The notes: a model not told the origin generated them from the sequence alone. A stretch of DNA of 6,615 nucleotides from Candidatus Shapirobacteria bacterium (GCA_023245435.1 JAHFKH010000040.1:1-6615); one strand, 5' to 3'; positions 1 to 6,191 are shown, counted from the first letter of the stretch. Numbers and translations: made by a program.

Positions 1-2
1 GA

Positions 3-1868
3 TTTTCAATGCAAAATTATAATTCGGTAGTATTTGCTTCGGCGGGTGCGGGAAAATCGTACATGATAAAACTGGAAGCAATGAGATCGTTGATGTTTGG
101 GACAGAAATAATCGTAATTGACCCAGAAAACGAATATAAAGTATTGGCCGAGTCGGTAGGTGGACAATATATTGCCTTTGGTTTTGGAGAAAATTCAAAA
201 ATAAATCCTTTTGATTTGTCGCTAACAGTGGAAGAAGGGGAAAATGCATTGAATGATAAAATTTTGACATTGCATAAAATGTTTAAAATAATGCTGGGAG
301 CTATGGACCCAATGGAAGAGTCGGTACTCGACAGAGCGGTAATGGAAGCCTATAAAGCCAAAGGAATTACACCTGACCCAGAAACCCAAACGCGAGAACC
401 GCCATTAGTCGAAGATTTGTATAAAGCTTTGATTGGAATGGAAAATGACCGCGCCCAAAATTTGGCGGCACGAATGGAAAAATATATCAAAGGTTCATTT
501 GCCGGTATTTTTAATCAAAAAACAACGGTGAATTTGCAAAATAAATTTGTAGTATTTGGAATTAGAAATTTGGAAGAATCACTGCGACCGGTAGCGATGC
601 ACATTGTACTGGATTATATTTGGACGGTAGTTAAAAAAGAATTAAAAAAGAGAATATTGATTGTTGATGAGGCTTGGTATTTGATGCAATTTGAGGATTC
701 GGCGAGCTTTTTGCGAGGAATTGTAAAACGAGGACGAAAATATTATTTGGGAGTGACGACTATTACTCAAGACGTTGATGACTTTTTGGAAACACCGTAC
801 GGAAAAGAAATTGTAACTAACAGTGCAATTCAAATATTGCTCAAACAACATAGTGCGGCAATTGATTTGGTCGGTAATACTTTTTACCTATCTGAAGGGG
901 AAAAACAATTATTGTTGACGGCGGATAAAGGTGAGGGAATATTTTTTGCGGGACAAAATCACGTGGCCATAAAAGTAATTGCCTCGGCCGAAGAACATGA
1001 ATTGATTACCTCAAACCCGGAAGATGTGATGAAAAATAAAGCAGCGTTTGCAAAGAAGATGGAGGAAGAGAAAAACCCTTCCCCAACCCTTCCCTTGACC
1101 CAGCCGGTTGGCGGGCAGGCAGGGCAGGGCGAAAAACCTAGTGAAAAAATTGAGGAAACACAATTAAAATCACCCCCTACCCCCTCTTTGACTAAAGAGG
1201 AGGAAGAAAATATTATTGATAATAATATTAAAGTTGAACCGAATCAAAACCCCTCCGTCCCGACGGAGCCGGGACACCTCCCCTTGACAGGGGCGGTTAA
1301 GACAGAAGAAAAATTTGAAATAAAAGAAGAAACAAAACTTGAAGAGGGGAAAAGTGTATCGTTTAGGCCGGTGGTAGAAGTGGAGGAACCGGAAACTGAA
1401 GTGGAGAGTGATTTGAAAAAGAGAATTGCGTTGATGGAAGAAGAAGAAAAGAAACAAATTGAAGCACACGTAAAAAAAATATCGGATGAAAAAAATGAAG
1501 AAGAAAATTTGACAAAACAAGGTGGTTTAAATGGAACTTTTAGTAATTTTGGCCCCGCAGCGACGGGGGGGTTGCCAAAATATCAAGAATTGTTTAAAGC
1601 ACCTAAATTGCCACCTTTACCTACATTTAATTCAATAACCAATAACCAAATTCCAAGTATTTCAAACAATGATCAATCACCAATAAATCAAAAAACAAAC
1701 GAAGAAAAAAATATAAATAAACCCATATTTCCCAGTCAACAACAAGAAGTGAAAATTCCTCAACCGGCACAGCTAATTAAGAAATCACCCCCAACCCCCT
1801 CTTTGACTAAAGATGGGGATAACAAAGATAAAACAAAAATGGATTATGACAAGTTGTTTGGGAATTAG
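3..1868 (+). CDS. virB4: VirB4/TraC-family type IV secretion ATPase, 5' partial, with long disordered tail
   Basis: This is the cytoplasmic AAA+ motor that powers type IV secretion or conjugation. The frame is open to the window edge: codons for Phe and Ser precede the ATG at position 9, and the Walker A motif falls only ten residues after that ATG. The ATG is therefore almost certainly internal, and the VirB4 N-terminal domain lies upstream. Numbering from that ATG, I see Walker A ASAGAGKS (10-17), IVIDPENEY (about 35-43), the INPFDL motif, an RGRKY motif near 241, Walker B ILIVDEAW with D220-E221, the TQDVDDF motif at 253 and the ILLKQ motif, all in VirB4/TraC order. The ATPase core ends near residue 340. 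The remaining ~275 residues are rich in Glu, Lys, Pro and Asn, look disordered and contain five GC-rich palindromic insertions. The protein ends in YDKLFGN, possibly a conserved short motif. The family assignment is firm; the role of the tail is unknown. Confidence 0.94.
   Translation, partial: FSMQNYNSVVFASAGAGKSYMIKLEAMRSLMFGTEIIVIDPENEYKVLAESVGGQYIAFGFGENSKINPFDLSLTVEEGENALNDKILTLHKMFKIMLGAMDPMEESVLDRAVMEAYKAKGITPDPETQTREPPLVEDLYKALIGMENDRAQNLAARMEKYIKGSFAGIFNQKTTVNLQNKFVVFGIRNLEESLRPVAMHIVLDYIWTVVKKELKKRILIVDEAWYLMQFEDSASFLRGIVKRGRKYYLGVTTITQDVDDFLETPYGKEIVTNSAIQILLKQHSAAIDLVGNTFYLSEGEKQLLLTADKGEGIFFAGQNHVAIKVIASAEEHELITSNPEDVMKNKAAFAKKMEEEKNPSPTLPLTQPVGGQAGQGEKPSEKIEETQLKSPPTPSLTKEEEENIIDNNIKVEPNQNPSVPTEPGHLPLTGAVKTEEKFEIKEETKLEEGKSVSFRPVVEVEEPETEVESDLKKRIALMEEEEKKQIEAHVKKISDEKNEEENLTKQGGLNGTFSNFGPAATGGLPKYQELFKAPKLPPLPTFNSITNNQIPSISNNDQSPINQKTNEEKNINKPIFPSQQQEVKIPQPAQLIKKSPPTPSLTKDGDNKDKTKMDYDKLFGN
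1074..1137. repeat. GC-rich imperfect palindromic repeat inside the virB4 tail (copy 1)
   Basis: This is an abrupt C-rich then G-rich block of about 60 bases in AT-rich surroundings. A run of CCCTTCCC-type units is followed by CCAGCCGGTTGG, itself a palindrome with one G-T pair, and then by GGGCAGG-type units. The two halves are partly complementary, so a long imperfect hairpin is possible. It contains the TTGAC core seen in the other copies and is read in frame as a Pro/Gly/Gln-rich peptide. The edges are approximate. Confidence 0.6.
1167..1204. repeat. 38-base palindromic repeat inside the virB4 tail (copy 2)
   Basis: This 38-base block matches the block at 1782-1819 at 35 of 38 positions. 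It contains a perfect 7-bp hairpin, CCTCTTT (1183-1189) with AAAGAGG (1194-1200) and loop GACT. After one mismatch the stem extends into the C-run and G-run. It is read in frame as KSPPTPSLTKEEE. The size, palindromy and in-frame position resemble dispersed palindromic elements that insert into coding genes, such as the Rickettsia palindromic elements; membership of a genome-wide family is inferred. Confidence 0.75.
1247..1297. repeat. Composite double-hairpin repeat inside the virB4 tail (copy 3)
   Basis: Two hairpins stand side by side. The first is CTCCGT (1253-1258) with ACGGAG (1263-1268) and loop CCCG. The second is ACC-T-CCCCT (1276-1284) with AGGGG-C-GGT (1289-1297) and loop TGAC. The second apex carries the same TTGAC core as copies 1, 2 and 5, while the first hairpin is unique to this copy. 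It is read in frame as a Pro-rich stretch ending LPLTGAV. The base composition is sharply more GC-rich than the flanks. Confidence 0.65.
1551..1576. repeat. Short GC-rich palindrome inside the virB4 tail (copy 4)
   Basis: A CCCCG (1553-1557) and CGGGG (1564-1568) stem encloses a six-base loop, and GGC/GGTTGCC flanks give further partial complementarity. It lacks the TTGAC core, so it may be a fragment or belong to another repeat family. It is read in frame as PAATGGLP. It stands out mainly by GC content within an AT-rich region. Confidence 0.45.
1782..1819. repeat. 38-base palindromic repeat inside the virB4 tail (copy 5)
   Basis: This copy differs from the one at 1167-1204 at only three positions. 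Its hairpin is TCTTT (1800-1804) with AAAGA (1809-1813) and loop GACT, then one mismatch, then CCCC (1795-1798) with GGGG (1815-1818). One of the three differences (T/A at 1793) lies outside the stem; the other two (1814 and 1816) fall in the right arm, breaking one pair and restoring another. It is read in frame as KSPPTPSLTKDGD, close to the conserved VirB4 C-terminus. Confidence 0.75.
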
Positions 1869-1875
1869 GTATAAT
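1846..1875 (+). promoter_or_regulatory. Candidate sigma-70-type promoter, possibly giving a leaderless mRNA
   Basis: A perfect TATAAT (1870-1875) lies in the 14-base gap after the virB4 stop. ATGACA (1846-1851) matches the -35 consensus at five of six positions, with an 18-base spacer. The -10 box ends 7 bases before the ATG at 1883, so transcription would start at or next to the start codon. There is no ribosome binding site between them, which fits a leaderless message. The region is AT-rich, so chance occurrence is possible. Confidence 0.45.
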
Positions 1876-1882
1876 TTTGTGA

Positions 1883-4800
1883 ATGACTGATGTTGATACA
1901 AATATTAATTTAGGGAAAGTGGTGGTGGGATATTCGACTAACAGTACAGTAAAGGAACTAATTGATGGAATTAGAGACCTACGAGGTAAGCCGGACGATA
2001 ATAAAGAAAAAATTAGCTTAAAAAAAGCGATTGCCTATTTGTTGGATAATGAAAAATTTGATTGGGAACAAGCAATTTTGCTTTTGAAAAACTTGCCCGG
2101 TGACGAAACTATTGCAAAGATAAAAGAAACGATAAACCCGGAAAATAATTTGGGACAAAAAGATATCGAGGAGCTGGAAAGATTGAAAAAAGAAAGTGAG
2201 AACGCTTCGGCAGAAAAAAAACAGAGAATTGAGGAAACACTAAAAAGATTAAGTAAAAATGCGCCAAGCGAGTCGGAGAAATATATAAAAAGAATTAGGG
2301 AAAATTTACGAGATTTGGAGAACATTACTCCAAATGAAGAAAGAAAGATTGTTGAGGAAATTGTTAAAACAGAAAATGTATCAAAAGAAGAAGCGAAGGA
2401 GATTTTTGATAAAGCAGTAATTGATGAGGCGGAAGTGAGAGTTGAGAGTTTTGCCAAAGAGGTGGCCGAAAAATATGGAACAGAAGAAAAAGTAAAAAAT
2501 ATAATTAAAGTAAAAATACAGGAGATAGTTTTGGGTGAGGAGACAAAAATTGAAGGAGTACCAATTGGGGTAATAGAAAATAAAGAAATAAATCAAATAA
2601 CGAAAAGTTTTATTGAAAAACATCCTAAAGTTGCACAAGATTATCAGTTGTCAAAAATATTAGAACAATTTGATGTGGCGGTAGCCAATGCACCAACGGC
2701 AACAGAAAAACAGCAAGTAAGAGAATACGAAAAAATGGTAATGGATTTTTATGGTGTAAAAAGTCCAAATATTTTGGCTAATGAATCGAGATTTGAAGTT
2801 GAAACTAAAATGGAAACGGTGGACCATAAAACACCGGGTGAAATAAAAACAGCACTATTTAATGTTGAGGCAGTTGTGAAGGGAGCCTATCATACTCCAG
2901 AAAAATTTAAAAATATTGTTGACACTTATCAAAAAATACGAAGTATAAAACCAGGATTATTGCCAAACATACCCCAAGTTAGGGCATTTGAAAACTTGAT
3001 GGCGACCGCAACAAAAAATCCAGTAATTGTAAATATGCAAAGAATGGCTCATACCAAAATTGACTTAATTAGTTTTGCAAATAAAATTCCAGGGGTAAAC
3101 AAATTAGTAATGGGTATAACGGAAACAGTCGGTGGGTTAGCAATGGCTGATTTTATGTTGTTATCGACACAAATAATGGCTGAACAGGGTTTATTGCCAG
3201 GAGCGGTAGCAATATTTAACGCAATAACTACTGGTGCTGGTGTTTTGGAAGGAGCGGCAGGGGTTGAAGGAATTACGGTTCTATCATCAACATTGGCGGC
3301 ATGGCAATCAATACCTGTAGTAGGACAAATTATTTTGATAATTGCAGCAATAATTTTTACAATTAACAATGTTCTTAAGCCACTTTACGATAAATTTAAT
3401 GAATGGTTACATAATTTGGGAATAAATTCGGGAGTAAAAAATTTTTTTGCTGATACTTTGAATTTGGGAAATTTTGTCGGAAGTGTAGCTGAATTTGGAT
3501 TTAATATTGCAATTGCCGGAGGAGCAATGATAATGGGTGGATTGGGATTTATTTTTGGACCGATGTTGACGATGGGTTTGGCGGCGATGACGGCGATAAT
3601 TGCACCAGTAGTAATAGGATTGGTGGCGGGAGCAATGGCCTACAACTTGTTAATATCCCAACCAATGATTGCATCGCTCGTCCCTCCCCCACCCTTGGCA
3701 GCTGGAGGAACTTGTCAACCAAAGGATATTACGGGTACTCCGGTTATAACAAATGGAACAAATAATTGTAATGCAAAAGCTCCCGAAAATAATACTGGGA
3801 TTGATAAAACAATTTTTGTAGACTTGGCAAATCGTTGGGCAGCAGGAACAAATTATGCTGATCAATGTTTTAATGATGTAGTAAATAGAGCGTTGTGTGC
3901 GGGAATAAATCCACAATATGCCTTGTGGGCATGGTTACACGAGTCTGGAGCGAGTAATTATGATGTTACAACAAATGTTGAAGACTTTGGAATTCATGGA
4001 AATTCGGCGGTACCGCCAGAAAATTTTGATAAACAAATTAACTGGTTTTTAAAACTTGACCCAGGGACAGCATGTCCGAGTTTGGGGTATTGGTTATCTT
4101 TTGCCACAAATTATTTGACAGGTGAATGCGATCCTAAAAAAGAAATACCTCAAGCTGACGGAACAATGATGACTGGTGAAAAATATTTACTAGAAATTCA
4201 AGATCAGTGGAGTTGGATAAAACCGGGAAACTTGCCAGCTGATATTCATTTTTCTAAAGGTGGAAAACAATGTGGAAGTAGTAGTGGTGCGGTAGCAACC
4301 GCTGATAATGAATATATAAATAGTGATGGAGTATTAATGGTGTGTAGTGGACCAGTGGATGAAAACGGGAATTTTATTGGACAACCTGGGAGTGGAAATT
4401 TTGATCCAAATGCACTAGGATTGGTGGGTGAGGTGGTAGCGGGTGAATGTAGTGTGTCAAAAAGTGTTGTATTAACTAAACAGTGTGGGGAATCGTGGTC
4501 AAGTAAAGGATTGCCGGGTGGATCGGGTACTATATGTAGTGCTGGCTGTGGACCTAGCTCGGCTTCATCAATACTTCGATCACAAAATGGAAGTTTGACC
4601 CCAGATTCGGTTATTTTTGAATCGGGATCACCATATAGTAATATGACAGGTGATGGTTCGAGTTTGAGTCAAGCCCGAGATGCTTTGAAAATGCACGGGT
4701 TTAATAATACAGAATATATGGGGACATGCACACAAAAAGATATTGCTAGTTGGATTTGTGAAGGAAAAGCAGTCATAATTTTGGCTAACTCATATACTGG

Positions 4801-4978
4801 AAACGGAGGTAATTATATTGGTCATATTTTACCAATCGTAGCGGTAAAGGATGGTAAATTGCAATCTAAAGATCCATACTATAGTAATCAAACTCCGTTT
4901 GTAACTGAGGGAGGAATAAAATCGGGGCAAATAAAAGATTTGTTGGAATGTTTAACGGTTCAACTTAAAGCGGATTAA
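1883..4978 (+). CDS. Polytopic T4SS-associated protein fused to SLT-like and C39-like wall hydrolase domains
   Basis: This 1031-residue protein probably acts in the envelope as a membrane component of the secretion machine that also cuts peptidoglycan. Residues 1-390 are charged and helical or coiled-coil-like with no signal peptide. Residues ~405-598 are hydrophobic and Gly/Ala-rich, with likely membrane segments near 408-432, 477-498 and 535-590, resembling VirB6/TrbL-type proteins in character only. A PPPP linker (601-604) leads to a lysozyme-like domain (~640-780) with candidate catalytic Glu687 in HESGAS, a DFGIHG motif, and FATNYLTG where SLT domains have their AYN motif. Residues ~860-1020 look like a C39-type papain-like peptidase: Gln867, Cys889 in GCGPSS, His981 in GHILP and Asp997 in KDP. 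All 15 cysteines lie after residue 610. The ATG follows an in-frame TGA, so the start is fixed unless an internal one is used. Its stop overlaps the next ATG (TAATG). The peptidase call is strong, the SLT call moderate, and the VirB6-like role is inferred. Confidence 0.88.
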   Translation: MTDVDTNINLGKVVVGYSTNSTVKELIDGIRDLRGKPDDNKEKISLKKAIAYLLDNEKFDWEQAILLLKNLPGDETIAKIKETINPENNLGQKDIEELERLKKESENASAEKKQRIEETLKRLSKNAPSESEKYIKRIRENLRDLENITPNEERKIVEEIVKTENVSKEEAKEIFDKAVIDEAEVRVESFAKEVAEKYGTEEKVKNIIKVKIQEIVLGEETKIEGVPIGVIENKEINQITKSFIEKHPKVAQDYQLSKILEQFDVAVANAPTATEKQQVREYEKMVMDFYGVKSPNILANESRFEVETKMETVDHKTPGEIKTALFNVEAVVKGAYHTPEKFKNIVDTYQKIRSIKPGLLPNIPQVRAFENLMATATKNPVIVNMQRMAHTKIDLISFANKIPGVNKLVMGITETVGGLAMADFMLLSTQIMAEQGLLPGAVAIFNAITTGAGVLEGAAGVEGITVLSSTLAAWQSIPVVGQIILIIAAIIFTINNVLKPLYDKFNEWLHNLGINSGVKNFFADTLNLGNFVGSVAEFGFNIAIAGGAMIMGGLGFIFGPMLTMGLAAMTAIIAPVVIGLVAGAMAYNLLISQPMIASLVPPPPLAAGGTCQPKDITGTPVITNGTNNCNAKAPENNTGIDKTIFVDLANRWAAGTNYADQCFNDVVNRALCAGINPQYALWAWLHESGASNYDVTTNVEDFGIHGNSAVPPENFDKQINWFLKLDPGTACPSLGYWLSFATNYLTGECDPKKEIPQADGTMMTGEKYLLEIQDQWSWIKPGNLPADIHFSKGGKQCGSSSGAVATADNEYINSDGVLMVCSGPVDENGNFIGQPGSGNFDPNALGLVGEVVAGECSVSKSVVLTKQCGESWSSKGLPGGSGTICSAGCGPSSASSILRSQNGSLTPDSVIFESGSPYSNMTGDGSSLSQARDALKMHGFNNTEYMGTCTQKDIASWICEGKAVIILANSYTGNGGNYIGHILPIVAVKDGKLQSKDPYYSNQTPFVTEGGIKSGQIKDLLECLTVQLKAD

Positions 4979-5388
4979 TGACAAAACAAAATAAAATATT
5001 AATAATTATTGGGGCGGTAGTTTTAATTTTTGCATTGGTGGTAATTTTTTGGCCACAAAAAGAAGTTGTAGTTGAGAAAAAAATAATTAAAACTGTGCCA
5101 GCATCGGTAGTTATAATTCCCACCCAAAACAAAACCCCAATTTATTCAACCACTGGGGCTAAAAAAACAATTTTGCCAGATGATCAATATAATTTATTAA
5201 CTTTGATTTCAATATTGCGAAATACTTGTCCACTGACAAATGATTTTTTTAGCATAATTTATGATTATAAAGTTGATAAATTTGTGGTGACGGTGCCAGT
5301 GAATAATATGGAGACATTTTTACAGTGGAAAAAAGATACTGGTTATAATTTGATAAGTGATAATTATTGGACAATAAAAAATGATTAA
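4978..5388 (+). CDS. Small single-pass membrane protein, T4SS-cluster accessory (paralog A)
   Basis: This 136-residue protein has a short basic N-terminus (MTKQNK), one membrane segment at about residues 7-25 and an outside portion of about 110 residues. A spacer (26-65) precedes a small alpha/beta-looking C-terminal domain (~66-136) with the pattern LLTLISIL, a DFF/IIYDYKVDKFVVTV strand pair and a helix containing FLQWKKDTGY. The same layout recurs in the next gene. The start overlaps the previous stop by one base (TAATG) and no ribosome binding site is visible, so translation is probably coupled. I do not recognise a named family; similar anchored proteins occur in Patescibacteria, but the function is unknown. 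It is too short for a standard VirB8, although a reduced counterpart cannot be excluded. Confidence 0.82.
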   Translation: MTKQNKILIIIGAVVLIFALVVIFWPQKEVVVEKKIIKTVPASVVIIPTQNKTPIYSTTGAKKTILPDDQYNLLTLISILRNTCPLTNDFFSIIYDYKVDKFVVTVPVNNMETFLQWKKDTGYNLISDNYWTIKND

Positions 5389-5743
5389 AGAGATATATCG
5401 ATTACGACTAATAATAATATTGGCATTGATCGCTGTAGGTATGGGATTAATTAGATTTAGATACAGAAATTATCAGTGGGAAGAACCACAAGTGGTGATG
5501 CAAATAACACCAACAACTATTCCCTCGCCTACTAGCGCCCCACAGGCTGAGGTAGTGTATCCATTGATTGATATACTGCCATATAAAGGAAATAATTTTG
5601 TAGTGGACCGCTATAGTGCACCATTGACGTTAAACGTGGTGACAACGGGTAATATAAAAACTGTAACCAAAGAAGTATATAAATGGATGTTACAAAATAA
5701 AGTGGCGACAGAAAGTCATAAGTTAGTATTTAGTGATAAATGA
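5381..5743 (+). CDS. Small single-pass membrane protein, T4SS-cluster accessory (paralog B)
   Basis: This 120-residue protein has a membrane segment at about residues 8-24 flanked by positive charges on both sides (YRLR before, RFRYR after). A Thr/Pro/Ser-rich linker (about 43-55) follows, then a C-terminal domain from about residue 60. That domain has PLIDILPYKGNNFVV, a TLNVVT strand and a helix with EVYKWMLQNKV. It aligns by eye with the C-terminal domain of the preceding gene (L-x-x-IL, F near the strand, K/EW-containing helix), so the two look like an old tandem duplication. It starts 8 bases before the upstream stop (ATGATTAA) and lacks a visible ribosome binding site. Function unknown; the linker suggests the domain is held away from the membrane on the outer side. 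Confidence 0.82.
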   Translation: MIKEIYRLRLIIILALIAVGMGLIRFRYRNYQWEEPQVVMQITPTTIPSPTSAPQAEVVYPLIDILPYKGNNFVVDRYSAPLTLNVVTTGNIKTVTKEVYKWMLQNKVATESHKLVFSDK

Positions 5744-5997
5744 AAAAAATATTTTTAATTTTATTATTTAGTGTATTTATATTAAGCAATTGTGGATCAA
5801 CGGTACAAACAAATGCGACAGTGACAAAAACTGGGACTTTAACAATAAAGTCGGGCGAAGAATATTTACTAAAAACTGATGATGGAATTGTAAATATGAC
5901 CAGCATTAAAATTAATTTGGATAATTATATGAAACAAAAAATTACAGTAACAGGTCAATTTTCAGGAAGTACGTTGTATGTGGATGAGATAAATTAA
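5740..5997 (+). CDS. Predicted lipoprotein with an OB-fold-like domain
   Basis: This 85-residue protein begins with MKKIFLILLFSVFILSNCGS, a lipoprotein signal peptide with a lipobox (LSNC) and lipidated Cys18; Asn just before the Cys is less usual than Gly or Ala. The mature ~67 residues look all-beta: TGTLTIKSGEEYLLKT, an INLDNYMKQK segment, then ITVTGQFSGSTLYVDEIN. This GxL…YLL…G…VTG-x-F…L-V-x-x-I pattern is typical of small OB-fold domains. It should be anchored on the outer face of the membrane. The ATG overlaps the upstream stop by 4 bases (ATGA), which suggests translational coupling. It is the last gene of the cluster. The lipoprotein call is strong; the OB-fold is inferred by pattern and no ligand can be assigned. 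Confidence 0.85.
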   Translation: MKKIFLILLFSVFILSNCGSTVQTNATVTKTGTLTIKSGEEYLLKTDDGIVNMTSIKINLDNYMKQKITVTGQFSGSTLYVDEIN

Positions 5998-6191
5998 TTT
6001 ATTTTATTTAAATCTACACCTGATTGAGGAGTTGGACCTGGATAATCTTTATATTCATCAAAAAAAGGATTGTTTGGTGTTTCAGTTTTTATTTTTTTGG
6101 GAGGGGTTGTTTTTATACGTCTTTTTTCTTTTATACTTTCCGGAATAATTGTTGGACGATATGGATGTAGAGTATCTCGATAATTAGGCAT
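5994..6191 (-). CDS. Possible small Pro/Lys-rich protein downstream of dnaN, unrecognised
   Basis: This 65-residue frame starts MPNYRD seven bases after the dnaN stop and ends at a stop that shares TTAA with the convergent lipoprotein gene. It is hydrophilic, with no membrane segment, and rich in Pro and Lys (IKTTPPKKIKT, then NNPFFDEYKDYPGPTPQ). The frame extends upstream to an ATG at 6266, but that part lies wholly inside dnaN in another frame, so I prefer the start at 6191. No ribosome binding site is visible. The tight spacing to dnaN and the lack of another explanation for this ~200-base stretch support it; I recognise no family. It could also be non-coding 3' sequence. Confidence 0.5.
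   Translation of the reverse strand: MPNYRDTLHPYRPTIIPESIKEKRRIKTTPPKKIKTETPNNPFFDEYKDYPGPTPQSGVDLNKIN

Noticed and set aside
9..11. ATG at position 9 as the true start of virB4
   Set aside because: The frame is open to the window edge, the Walker A motif follows after ten residues, and VirB4 proteins have a large N-terminal domain before it; this Met is internal.
1074..1819. CRISPR array or tandem repeat array
   Set aside because: The repeats are few, irregularly spaced, palindromic and translated in frame; there are no uniform spacers.
1869..1882. Intrinsic terminator after virB4
   Set aside because: The 14-base gap has no hairpin or T-run, so virB4 transcripts probably continue into the next gene.
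1170..2638. Several minus-strand open frames opposite virB4 and the N-terminal half of the fusion gene
   Set aside because: They are shadows of the + strand genes: Phe/Ser/Leu-rich translations of the complement of Lys/Glu-rich codons, with no domain pattern.
3049..3916. Minus-strand open frames opposite the membrane and SLT-like regions
   Set aside because: The + strand frame has clear membrane segments and catalytic motifs; the opposite frames show none and no plausible start context.
5319..5349. TTTACA-19-TATAAT inside the first small membrane gene as a promoter for the next gene
   Set aside because: The 19-base spacing is poor, the stretch is very AT-rich and the genes overlap, so chance is the simpler explanation.
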